The translations under genes were made by a program, and so were the position numbers. DNA of 41,611 bases from CAYRUP01 sp964489265. GTDB lineage: Bacteria; Pseudomonadota; Gammaproteobacteria; DSM-16500. The notes beneath the pieces were generated by a model. It was not told the DNA's origin and searched no databases. It saw nothing but the letters and a program-made list of their open reading frames with translations. Below, piece by piece: positions 8,372 to 16,439 of the stretch. The stretch's first letter is position 1. Each line of letters begins with the position of its first letter. The DNA is taken from positions 1 through 41,611 of the forward strand of contig CAZAXX010000010.1 in the NCBI GenBank assembly GCA_964489265.1, written 5' to 3'.

Positions 8372-9595
8372 TTATAATGCAGCTAAATCATAAAATTTCT
8401 CTTTTAAAATAACATACAGAGGCCAGCCACGTAATTCTTGACCTTCGAACGCGCTCCAGCCGCATTTTGTTTTTAATTGCGATTTATCAATGGTTTTCAC
8501 TTTTTGTAAATCGACTAACACAATATCATCGTTATGTGGCAAACCAAAAATCTCGCGCGGACGATCACAAGTTAATGCAACAATTTTTTCAAGTGAAATA
8601 AGGCCCGCATGATAAGCATTCAGTAACAAAGCCAGTGTGGTTTCAATGCCCGGCATGCCAGATGGACATGCGCCATAGGGTTGAAATTTTTCATGTTCAG
8701 TGTGTGGCGCATGATCAGAGCCAATGGTGTCGATCACGCCAGTGTTGATTGCATTCCATAATGCAGCATGGTGCTTCATGTCTCTAAGCGGTGGATTCAC
8801 CACTGCTTTACCATGTAAATTTGCATAACTACGCTCATCTAAAAATAAATGATGTGGTGTCGTTTCTGCAAATACCGGTAATCCAGCTTTTTTGGCTTGC
8901 GCGATTAATTCAACTTCATCCTGCGTGCTGGTATGTAAAATATATAATTTGGTATTGTAAATTTTGGTTAACGCAATGGCCTTTCGAACAGCACGCGTAG
9001 CGACTTCTGGATCGCGAATTTTAGAATGGTCGCTATAATTTTTCGCATCGCTAAATTGTTTTTTGCGAAGATGAATTAATTCTTCATCTTCGGCATGCAC
9101 TGCCACAATTAAATTTTGCGTGGCAGCAATAGCAAACACAGCATGCAAACTTTCATCATCATCAATGACCAAATTTCCTGTGCTGCAGCCCATAAAGACT
9201 TTAATACCAATGACATCATTTTTAACTTTATGAATTTCGCTTAAATGCTTTTTATCAGCACCAAAAAATAATTCATAGCGTAACGCAATACCGGCTTCTT
9301 TTAATTGAGAATCAATTAATGATTTTTTCTCTGCTAAAAATGTTTCGGTAATGGTGGGCGGAATGGTATTTGGCATATCAAATACAGTGGTATAACCGCC
9401 GCGCAGCGCCGCTTTTGCAGCAGTTAACCAATTTTCTTTATGTTCCATTCCCGGTGTGCGAAAGTGTACATGTGGATCAATTAAGCCTGGGAAAATCGTC
9501 AATCCTGTCGCGTCAAGTGTGAATGTTTTTTCGTTTTGAAAGGTAAAATTTTTCTTCTCGCCATTCAGCGTTGTTGCATTAACAATAGTGAGCAT
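8372..9595 (-). CDS. pyrC: Dihydroorotase, class I type
   Basis: It catalyses reversible cyclisation of N-carbamoyl-aspartate to dihydroorotate, the third step of pyrimidine synthesis. The zinc-site residues of the amidohydrolase fold are all visible: His42 and His44 in DPHVHFRTPG, Lys132 (carboxylated bridging lysine) in GIKVFMG, His167 in VAVHAED, His221 in YILHTS and Asp294 in GSDHAPHT. The DxHxHFRxPG start and 407-aa length mark the class I branch shared with allantoinase and with the DHOase domain of animal CAD, not the shorter class II PyrC of E. coli. The closing WSAFEGQELRGWP segment also parallels CAD. It is the last gene of the pyr operon, starting 8 nt after the pyrI stop. Confidence 0.95.
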   Translation of the reverse strand: MLTIVNATTLNGEKKNFTFQNEKTFTLDATGLTIFPGLIDPHVHFRTPGMEHKENWLTAAKAALRGGYTTVFDMPNTIPPTITETFLAEKKSLIDSQLKEAGIALRYELFFGADKKHLSEIHKVKNDVIGIKVFMGCSTGNLVIDDDESLHAVFAIAATQNLIVAVHAEDEELIHLRKKQFSDAKNYSDHSKIRDPEVATRAVRKAIALTKIYNTKLYILHTSTQDEVELIAQAKKAGLPVFAETTPHHLFLDERSYANLHGKAVVNPPLRDMKHHAALWNAINTGVIDTIGSDHAPHTEHEKFQPYGACPSGMPGIETTLALLLNAYHAGLISLEKIVALTCDRPREIFGLPHNDDIVLVDLQKVKTIDKSQLKTKCGWSAFEGQELRGWPLYVILKEKFYDLAAL

Positions 9596-9603
9596 GCCGT
9601 TTC

Positions 9604-10062
9604 CTATATTTTTACTTTAACTTGATCACGATGAAATACTTTTTCGCAATAATGACAGGTCAACTTAATCTGCTTGCCTTCTTCACTGATGTGAAAAGCG
9701 CTATCAATCGATTCCGCATGTGTAATGCAAATCGTGTTGGGACAAATAAAAACGGCTTTCATCATGGCGGGCAAATGCGTCGAAATTTTATTAACCACAG
9801 TAAAATCTTCAATGACATTAATCGTTGCTGGTGGTGCAAACACGACAATTTCATTCGCTTCATCTTCAGTTAAAATATAATTTTCAATTTTGATTAAATC
9901 TTTCGTGCCTAATCGCTTGCTAGGCAAATTCATGCCCGCCATGATTTTAAATTTACGTTTGAGCAGCGTTAACAAATGCATAATGCGTAATGCTTGCCCT
10001 TGCGGGATATGGTCTATCACAGTGCCATTTTTGATGGCTGAAACAGAAAGTTTATCATTCAT
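9604..10062 (-). CDS. pyrI: Aspartate carbamoyltransferase regulatory subunit
   Basis: The regulatory chain binds nucleotide effectors (ATP activates and CTP/UTP inhibit in the E. coli enzyme) and joins catalytic trimers into the class B dodecamer. The N-terminal nucleotide-binding part contains IKNGTVIDHIPQGQA, the standard family motif. The C-terminal zinc domain keeps all four cysteines, in CPNTIC and CHYC. The start chosen is the ATG at 10062 (MNDKLSVSAI), because it matches the family's N-terminus and overlaps the pyrB stop by 8 bp (ATGAATGA), implying translational coupling. An ATG at 10074 would add four residues. It sits between pyrB and pyrC. Confidence 0.95.
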   Translation of the reverse strand: MNDKLSVSAIKNGTVIDHIPQGQALRIMHLLTLLKRKFKIMAGMNLPSKRLGTKDLIKIENYILTEDEANEIVVFAPPATINVIEDFTVVNKISTHLPAMMKAVFICPNTICITHAESIDSAFHISEEGKQIKLTCHYCEKVFHRDQVKVKI

Positions 10063-10984
10063 GATTGGACTCATTTAAAATTAATGTTAACAATGCTTGT
10101 CTGACGGGGACACCGTTGCTTGCTTGTTGGAAGTAGTGCGCATAAGGCATCGCATCCACTTCAATTGAAATTTCATTTACTCGCGGCAATGGATGTAAAA
10201 TTTTTAAATTCGCGCGCGCATTTTTGATAGATTGTGGCGTTAAAATAAATTGATCTTTTACAAGTTGATATTCAGCACCACTGAAACGTTCCTGTTGAAT
10301 GCGAGTCATGTATAAAACATCAATGTTAGGCATGACTTCTTCTAACGTTTGATGAAATGAAAAACGCACACCGCGTTTTTTTAATTTGTCGCAAATCGCT
10401 TCGGGTAATGTGAGATTTTCTGGGGACACTAAATAAAACCGCACATCAAACAAAGAACACGCTTCAATGAAAGAATGAATCGTACGGCCATATTTTAAAT
10501 CACCGACTAACGCAATGGCCAAACCATCCAATTTCGGCTGGCATTCTTGAATGGTAAACAAATCCGTTAACGCTTGCGTGGGATGCTGGTTGGCACCATC
10601 ACCGGCATTAATCACAGGACATGCAGAAATTTCCGCAGCAAGACAAGCGGATCCTTCGCGTGGATGACGAATGACGACTAAATCCGCATAGTCAGAAATC
10701 ACCCGCATCGTATCATGCAATGTTTCGCCTTTTTGCACGGAAAGTCCTTCGCTACTGCTAAAGCCAATCACTTTCGCGCCTAAGCGTAATGCGGCTGTCT
10801 CAAATGACAATCGTGTGCGTGTGGAAGGTTCAAAAAAACAGTTAGCGATAATTTTATTTTGCAATGTATTTTTCAGCGATTTTTCTTTCATTTTTTTTGC
10901 GGTTTGCAAAATCAATTCCACTTCACTCAATTGCAAATCTTTCATCGTGATGATGTCGCGTTGAAAAAGTAAATTTTCAGTCAT
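10055..10984 (-). CDS. pyrB: Aspartate carbamoyltransferase catalytic subunit
   Basis: It joins carbamoyl phosphate and aspartate to give carbamoyl-aspartate, the committed pyrimidine step. It is 309 aa, the normal size. The carbamoyl-phosphate loop FFEPSTRTRLSFE, the lysine loop SVQKGETL (the lysine reaches into a neighbouring subunit), NAGDGANQHPTQAL and HPLPRVNEI are intact. Unlike CarA and CarB next door, it reads as E. coli-type PyrB (VVIRHPREG, GDLKYGRTIHS), matching the presence of pyrI. Nine nucleotides separate it from carB, with aaagg as a plausible Shine-Dalgarno. It lies in the middle of the carA-carB-pyrB-pyrI-pyrC operon. Confidence 0.97.
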   Translation of the reverse strand: MTENLLFQRDIITMKDLQLSEVELILQTAKKMKEKSLKNTLQNKIIANCFFEPSTRTRLSFETAALRLGAKVIGFSSSEGLSVQKGETLHDTMRVISDYADLVVIRHPREGSACLAAEISACPVINAGDGANQHPTQALTDLFTIQECQPKLDGLAIALVGDLKYGRTIHSFIEACSLFDVRFYLVSPENLTLPEAICDKLKKRGVRFSFHQTLEEVMPNIDVLYMTRIQQERFSGAEYQLVKDQFILTPQSIKNARANLKILHPLPRVNEISIEVDAMPYAHYFQQASNGVPVRQALLTLILNESNHE

Positions 10985-10993
10985 AAATAACCT

Positions 10994-13900
10994 TTATTGA
11001 TGTATCAATTGATCTTCGTGTGCTTGATTGTTAACAATTTCACGCCATGAATGCACTGGCATCACTTTTTCTTTCAAATGAATCAAACATTGCAACATGA
11101 TATGCGCTTTTTGTGCATTGGTGATCAAGGGAATATGATGATCAATCGCCAAACGACGGATTTTATAGCCATCTGTTTGTGTGCTGGGTTTGTTGCTGTT
11201 TGGAATATTGATAATCATGTCAACTTTGCGTTGCGTGATAATGGTTTGAATATTGGGTTCATTCTTCACACTGGATTTATACACGAAATAACTCGCAACC
11301 CCATTTTTAAATAAGAAAGAATGAGTGCCTTCCGTGCTAAAAATACGCCAGCCTAACGCTTCCAATTGCTTGAGCGCAGGCAGCAATTTTGCTTTGTAAG
11401 GATCTGCGATTGAAACGAGGATGTGATTGTTAATCACGTTTTGCTCGGAGGCAAGCCACGCGCGCCAAAATGCATCTTCTAAATTTTCACCGAGACAAGC
11501 GACTTCACCAGTGGATGCCATTTCAACGTGTGCAACAGGGTCCGCACCTTTTAAACGCTGATAAGAAAATTGCGGTGCTTTAACACCAACATAATCCAAT
11601 TCTAACGTTTCGTAATGTTTCAAGGTGGGCATATCTAACATGGCTTGCGTCGAAATCGTAATGAAATTATGATTCGTCACCTTTGAGACAAAAGGTAGCG
11701 AACGGGATGCGCGTAAATTACATTCGATCACTTTAATGTGATTATGTTTCGCAATAAATTGAATGTTGAATGGACCGGTAATATTTAATGCGCGCACAAT
11801 CTGGCGCGTGATTTTTTTGGTGCGCCGAATCGTTTCCAGATATAAATTTTGTGGCGGCAAAACCAGTGTCGCATCGCCTGAGTGTACGCCCGCATTTTCA
11901 ATGTGTTCATTGATTGCTTCAATCACAATGACACCATTTTTGGCTATACCATCAATTTCTAATTCTTTTGCGTCTTGAATAAATTTGGAAATAACCACTG
12001 GATGCACGGGTGATATTTCTGCTGCTTGCAATAAATATTCCTGTAACGAAATATCATCGTATGCCACATTCATTGCTGCACCGGACAGAATATAGGATGG
12101 GCGTACTAGAACAGGGTAACCAATTTGTTGCGCGAATTTTTTTGCATTATCAAGGCTCGTCACTTTTTGCCAATCGGGTTGATCAATGCCAAGATCGTGT
12201 AACAATGCGGAAAATTTCTCACGATTTTCTGCGCGGTCAATATCTTTTGCAGCAGTGCCAAGCAAATGATAACCCGCTTCTGATAAGGGGACTGCTAAAT
12301 TATTCGCAATTTGGCCACCTACCGAAACAATAATACCAAGCGGATTTTCAATGTCTGCAATATCTCGCACGCGCTCTAAGGTGAGTTGCTCGAAGTACAA
12401 GCGATCAGAGACATCATAATCTGTCGACACCGTTTCTGGATTTGAATTTATGATAATGGCTTTTTTGCCAAGTTCACGCAGCGTGCGCGCGGTATTCACC
12501 GCACACCAATCAAATTCAACAGAAGAACCTATCGCATAAGGGCCAGAGCCAAGTACGAGTACCGGTCTTTCTGCCGTTGCGCGAATATCATGTTCTGTGC
12601 CGTGATACGTGAGATATAAATAATTGGTTTCTGCAGAAAATTCGCCTGCCAGCGTATCAATTTGTTTAACAACCGGTAAAATTCCTGCAGCAATTCGGCG
12701 CTCACGCATAGTAGATTCAGATTGATTTAAGAGTTGACCTAATGCTCGATCAGTAAAGCCAAATTGTTTAGCGCGGCGTAACAAATTCACATCACAAGTT
12801 TCATGTTTAATTTTATTTTCAAGTTCGGCGGTTTGTTGAATGTGATATAAAAACCAGCTATCAATCTGACTCAGTTTATGCGCTTCTTCAAGCGTGCCGC
12901 CTTTTGCAAGATATTGATAAAGTGCAAACAGTCGGCGGTCAGTTGGATTTTCAATTTCATGTTTGGGATTTTCAATGGTGGTTGGATAATCACTTAAACA
13001 CGATGCGCCAATGTTTAACATGCCAACCGCTTTTTGCAAGGCTTCTGGAAATGAACGACCAATTCCCATGACTTCACCGACACTTTTCATTTCGGTACCG
13101 ATGTTTCTGCCAGCACTTTTTAATTTTTGTGTGTCCCAGCGCGGAATTTTTACGACTAAATAATCAAGCGCAGGCTCGAAGAAAGCGCAGGTTTTTTGTG
13201 TTACACCATTGGTAATTTCATGGAGTAACCAACCTAATGTTAATTTCGCAGCGACAAATGCCAAAGGATAACCCGTTGCTTTTGACGCGAGAGCACTAGA
13301 GCGTGACAAGCGCGCATTGACTTCGATGACGCGATAATCACCATTGACAGGATTGACTGCGTATTGAATATTACATTCACCGATGATGTTGAAGTGCGTT
13401 GCGACTTTGATCGCGATGTTACGTAATAATTGATGTTCTTGATTCGTGAGTGTTTGTGCAGGTGCTACAACAATACTTTCGCCAGTATGGATTCCCATCG
13501 GATCCATGTTTTCCATGTTACAAATTGTCAGCGTATTGCCAGCGAAATCACGAATGATTTCGTATTCAAATTCTTTCCAGCCAAATAAATATTCTTCAAT
13601 GAGAATTTGTGGTGAGCCTGAAAAACATTCTTGCGCGCGTTCGTGTAATTCTTTGGAATTATTAATTTTGCCGGAACCTAATCCGCCCAGAGAAAATCCA
13701 GAGCGTAACATGACTGGATAACCAATTTTTTCGGCAGCATTCAGTGCGTCTTGTACATTTGTGACAGCAATACTTTTCGGTGTTTTAACGTCAATTGATT
13801 CGAGTGCTTGTTTAAATACATCACGATCTTCCGTTTGGCGAATCGCAGCAATTTGCGTGCCTAACACTTGAATATTATGTTCTGCGAGCACACCTGCTTC

Positions 13901-14203
13901 TTCTAACAATAAACCTAAATTCAAAGCAGTTTGGCCACCAAAACCCAACATGATGGCATCGGGTTTTTCTTTTATAATAATGTTTGTCACAATCGGACAA
14001 GTCAGCGGTTGCAAATAAACTTCATCTGCCATTTCCTGATCGGTTTGCACGGTTGCAATATTGGGATTCACTAAAATTGTTTTGATCCCTTCTTCTTTCA
14101 GTGCTTTGATGGCTTGTGAACCTGAATAATCAAATTCACCTGCTTGGCCAATGCGTAATCCACCCGAGCCTAGAATTAAAACTTTTTTTCCTTTAAATCG
14201 CAT
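10994..14203 (-). CDS. carB: Carbamoyl-phosphate synthase large subunit, CAD-like
   Basis: The large subunit makes carbamoyl phosphate from ammonia (delivered by CarA), bicarbonate and two ATP. It is 1069 aa with two ATP-grasp halves and a C-terminal MGS-like allosteric domain (about 930-1060). The N-terminal nucleotide site reads GSGGLRIGQAGEFDYSGSQA and NPNIATVQT, where E. coli has GPIVIGQACEFDYSGAQ and NSNPATIMT. The substrate-binding segment is EVNARLSRSSALASKATGYP. The linker ILPVVKQIDTLAGEF and TNYLYLTYHGTEHD, and the second half's GSSVEFDWCAVN and NPETVSTDYD, also follow the animal CAD synthetase as I recall it. This is an alignment from memory. It starts 12 nt after the carA stop. No frameshift is seen. 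Confidence 0.96.
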   Translation of the reverse strand: MRFKGKKVLILGSGGLRIGQAGEFDYSGSQAIKALKEEGIKTILVNPNIATVQTDQEMADEVYLQPLTCPIVTNIIIKEKPDAIMLGFGGQTALNLGLLLEEAGVLAEHNIQVLGTQIAAIRQTEDRDVFKQALESIDVKTPKSIAVTNVQDALNAAEKIGYPVMLRSGFSLGGLGSGKINNSKELHERAQECFSGSPQILIEEYLFGWKEFEYEIIRDFAGNTLTICNMENMDPMGIHTGESIVVAPAQTLTNQEHQLLRNIAIKVATHFNIIGECNIQYAVNPVNGDYRVIEVNARLSRSSALASKATGYPLAFVAAKLTLGWLLHEITNGVTQKTCAFFEPALDYLVVKIPRWDTQKLKSAGRNIGTEMKSVGEVMGIGRSFPEALQKAVGMLNIGASCLSDYPTTIENPKHEIENPTDRRLFALYQYLAKGGTLEEAHKLSQIDSWFLYHIQQTAELENKIKHETCDVNLLRRAKQFGFTDRALGQLLNQSESTMRERRIAAGILPVVKQIDTLAGEFSAETNYLYLTYHGTEHDIRATAERPVLVLGSGPYAIGSSVEFDWCAVNTARTLRELGKKAIIINSNPETVSTDYDVSDRLYFEQLTLERVRDIADIENPLGIIVSVGGQIANNLAVPLSEAGYHLLGTAAKDIDRAENREKFSALLHDLGIDQPDWQKVTSLDNAKKFAQQIGYPVLVRPSYILSGAAMNVAYDDISLQEYLLQAAEISPVHPVVISKFIQDAKELEIDGIAKNGVIVIEAINEHIENAGVHSGDATLVLPPQNLYLETIRRTKKITRQIVRALNITGPFNIQFIAKHNHIKVIECNLRASRSLPFVSKVTNHNFITISTQAMLDMPTLKHYETLELDYVGVKAPQFSYQRLKGADPVAHVEMASTGEVACLGENLEDAFWRAWLASEQNVINNHILVSIADPYKAKLLPALKQLEALGWRIFSTEGTHSFLFKNGVASYFVYKSSVKNEPNIQTIITQRKVDMIINIPNSNKPSTQTDGYKIRRLAIDHHIPLITNAQKAHIMLQCLIHLKEKVMPVHSWREIVNNQAHEDQLIHQ

Positions 14204-14215
14204 GTTTTTAGTCTC

Positions 14216-15295
14216 TTAATGATTGACCAGGGAATCGTAAAATTTTTTAAATAACCATTCAGTGTCCAGTGGTCCGGGTGCTGATTCCGGATGAAATTGC
14301 ACAGCGAAAAAAGGCAGTGTTTTATGTTCAATGCCTTCCACACTTTGATCATTCAAATTGCGGAAGATGACTTTCCAATCCGCGGGTAATGTCTTGTCAT
14401 CGACGGCATAACTATGATTTTGCGAGGTCAAATAACAACGCTCAGTTTCAAGGTACATGCAAGGTTGATTATGCGAGCGATGACCGAACGGTAATTTGTA
14501 AGTTTCAGCGCCAACGGCAAGTGCCATTAATTGCGTGCCAAGACAAATGCCAAACATCGGTTTTTGCTTGCTCATGGCTTTTTGCAGAATATGAATGGTT
14601 TCTTCGCAATGTTTAGGATCGCCTGGGCCATTTGAAATGAATACGCCATCATAGTTTTCATTCGTGAAATCATAATTGTAAGGCACACGTTTGATGCGTA
14701 CTGGAAATTGCAGTAAGTTACGGATGATATTTTCTTTAATGCCACAATCGACTACGACAATTTCTTTATTTTCTTTGCGATCCGTGCCGTAATAAATTGG
14801 TTCTTTGATGCTGACTTCTTTGACCCAGTGAATATTGGAAAAATTTTCGAAATTCGCCGGTTTTTTATTTGCTAACGCAATGGCGCCTGGAATGACACCT
14901 TGGCTGCGTAAGCGCGTGGTAATTGCACGCGTATCAACGCCAACTAATAGTGGAATATTTTGCTCTGTGAGCCATGTGAGTAACGATTCGCGCGCCGAGT
15001 GATTGGAATGATGCATGGCAAGTTCTGACATGATGACGCCTTTGACGTGAATCGCATTGGATTCCCAGGTCTCTTTGTTTGAAACGCCATAATTGCCGAT
15101 CAGAGGATACGTAAAAACCAGAATTTGTCCGGCATAAGAGGGGTCTGTTAATGATTCAACATAACCGACCATTCCGGTACTAAATACGACTTCACCAAAG
15201 CAAATATCTTGTTGATTTTCAGGGGCGGATCCAGAAAATGTTTCGCCAGTCTCAAGGATTAACTGGGCAGGGACGAAATTGGGTGGATTTGTCAT
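14216..15295 (-). CDS. carA: Carbamoyl-phosphate synthase small (glutaminase) subunit, CAD-like
   Basis: It hydrolyses glutamine and passes ammonia to CarB. At 359 aa it has the N-terminal CarA-specific domain (FSTGMVGYVESLTDPSYAGQ) and a C-terminal class I amidotransferase with the nucleophile in FGICLGTQ, SNGPGDP, and the His/Glu pair in VQFHPES. Several segments follow animal CAD instead of E. coli CarA: RSHNQPC, RCYLTSQNH, LPADW, LPFFAVQFHPE. E. coli has GNHPV and FQGHPEASPGPHD at the equivalent places. It is the first gene of the pyr operon, with a 5' leader of about 47 nt after a TATAAT box. The ATG at 15295 gives the usual family N-terminus. Confidence 0.96.
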   Translation of the reverse strand: MTNPPNFVPAQLILETGETFSGSAPENQQDICFGEVVFSTGMVGYVESLTDPSYAGQILVFTYPLIGNYGVSNKETWESNAIHVKGVIMSELAMHHSNHSARESLLTWLTEQNIPLLVGVDTRAITTRLRSQGVIPGAIALANKKPANFENFSNIHWVKEVSIKEPIYYGTDRKENKEIVVVDCGIKENIIRNLLQFPVRIKRVPYNYDFTNENYDGVFISNGPGDPKHCEETIHILQKAMSKQKPMFGICLGTQLMALAVGAETYKLPFGHRSHNQPCMYLETERCYLTSQNHSYAVDDKTLPADWKVIFRNLNDQSVEGIEHKTLPFFAVQFHPESAPGPLDTEWLFKKFYDSLVNH

Positions 15296-15348
15296 GTGAT
15301 ACTTTTCATCCTTGTTTTCTAGTTAAAATAGACACACAAAATTACCGC

Positions 15349-15354
15349 ATTATA
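15349..15354 (-). promoter_or_regulatory. Candidate -10 box for the pyr operon
   Basis: Perfect TATAAT on the minus strand, 53 nt upstream of the carA ATG. No good -35 is found at 16-18 bp. No pyrimidine-run attenuator with a T-tract could be made out in the leader. Confidence 0.4.
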
Positions 15355-15467
15355 TTCCTCGTTATCAAAAGGTGCTAGTGAAAATTTATAGGGTTGTAGG
15401 GATGGACTCTGAGGGATCGACGCATATACCGCACCGTCATCCCGCGCATGCTTTTAGCGCGGGACCC

Positions 15468-15560
15468 AGGCTTTTGTCATCCTAAACGAAGTGAAGGATC
15501 TCCCAATAAATATGAGGAGATCCTTCGAGCAAAAAGTGCTCTCAGGATGACAACAGCCGT
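15468..15560 (+). repeat. Palindromic interspersed repeat, copy B (93 bp)
   Basis: It starts AGGCTTTTGTCATCCT and ends AGGATGACAACAGCCGT. Inside are a perfect 11-bp stem, GAAGGATCTCC/GGAGATCCTTC, around a 12-nt loop, and the outer GTCATCCT/AGGATGAC arms, so the whole element can fold into one long hairpin. It is nearly identical to 28264-28356 and the same length. It contains no ORF of note, so it is a MITE- or REP-like element. Confidence 0.9.
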
Positions 15561-15608
15561 CGCGGGATGTAAAAAATGACCAGAACCGCAATTGGCACCG
15601 GCTTAGAA

Positions 15609-16427
15609 TTAAACCTTCTTGGCTAAGCTACTGTAATTTATTTGACCCGAAGGCACAGCTAAAACATCGTTATCCTGTTTTCTTTGTGGGTGATGTTGGT
15701 AATGTTTAAAAAGACCATGAATAAGAGTTGCAGCTGTAGCTAGAGAATTAATTCCAGCAACGGTTGCTATACATATTTTTACAGGTTTACTGCCGGGGAA
15801 ATCACTAACAGCAAGCATAGTTTGCAGGAATGTAGTGATTAAAGAACTTAGAAAATTAAAAATGAAGCTATCACGAAAAATTGAATCAGCTTCTTTGAAT
15901 GCTTCATGAACGTTTCGGATTGCTTGATTAAGGCTGTCTACTGTCATTGTTGAGACAGGTTTGTCGAGTTGCTTATTCCACTCGTCCAAATACTCCCAAT
16001 ATGTGACAGTATAATTATTCCTTGTATTTATATTGCCATATAGTTGGAAGAACAAAGTCATCATGCAAGCCAACAAGCTTGCACAATATAATAGGGCAGC
16101 ATTCCCATCAATATTATCATTTGTATCGATCAATAGAGAAATAATAATTATTTCTACAGCAGTTGTAGTGCCTGCACTGTAATATAAGTCGTGATGTATT
16201 TTACTTAAATCACCTAGATAATTTTCTTTTTCTCTTACCCAGGTTCCTGCAGAACTGATTTTATCTTCGAGAGAATTGATTGCTGTTGAGTAGTTTTCAG
16301 TTTGCAAGGCTGTGCGAAAGAGTAAAGGTCCCTGAAAGGAATTATAGCTGACTCTTGCTGTCTTAGGTAAAAGATGAGTGCTTGTTCCAGTCATCTCGAT
16401 AACAACTTCTGCGCCGCGTGCATCCAT
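15609..16427 (-). CDS. Unknown four-helix membrane protein, 272 aa
   Basis: Not recognised. Four hydrophobic segments are visible, at about 83-101, 109-130, 186-206 and 214-240, arranged as two hairpins separated by a charged amphipathic stretch (135-185) that could be a coiled coil. The N-terminal 80 residues are soluble with no signal peptide, and the C-terminus is basic and histidine-rich. The ATG lies 12 nt beyond the mfd stop, so it is probably co-transcribed with mfd even though a functional tie is not obvious. Two paired transmembrane hairpins flanking a cytosolic helix are also common in effectors that insert into host membranes; that is only a possibility. The palindromic repeat B follows its stop. 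Confidence 0.65.
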   Translation of the reverse strand: MDARGAEVVIEMTGTSTHLLPKTARVSYNSFQGPLLFRTALQTENYSTAINSLEDKISSAGTWVREKENYLGDLSKIHHDLYYSAGTTTAVEIIIISLLIDTNDNIDGNAALLYCASLLACMMTLFFQLYGNINTRNNYTVTYWEYLDEWNKQLDKPVSTMTVDSLNQAIRNVHEAFKEADSIFRDSFIFNFLSSLITTFLQTMLAVSDFPGSKPVKICIATVAGINSLATAATLIHGLFKHYQHHPQRKQDNDVLAVPSGQINYSSLAKKV

Positions 16428-16439
16428 ACGATATTTTCC

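Larger units (their letters stand above)
15296..15608. other. 313-bp non-coding region with promoter and repeats
   Basis: No gene is seen here. From left to right it holds the carA leader and -10 box, a GC-rich hairpin (TCCCGCGC/GCGCGGGA at 15440-15464), the 93-bp palindromic repeat B (15468-15560), and the 3' flank of the 272-aa membrane-protein gene. Read on the minus strand, the repeat lies downstream of that gene and may act as a transcript end. Confidence 0.7.

Noticed and set aside
8372..15295. A fused CAD polyprotein
   Set aside because: Each gene has its own stop and start; the genes are separate although the sequences are CAD-like.
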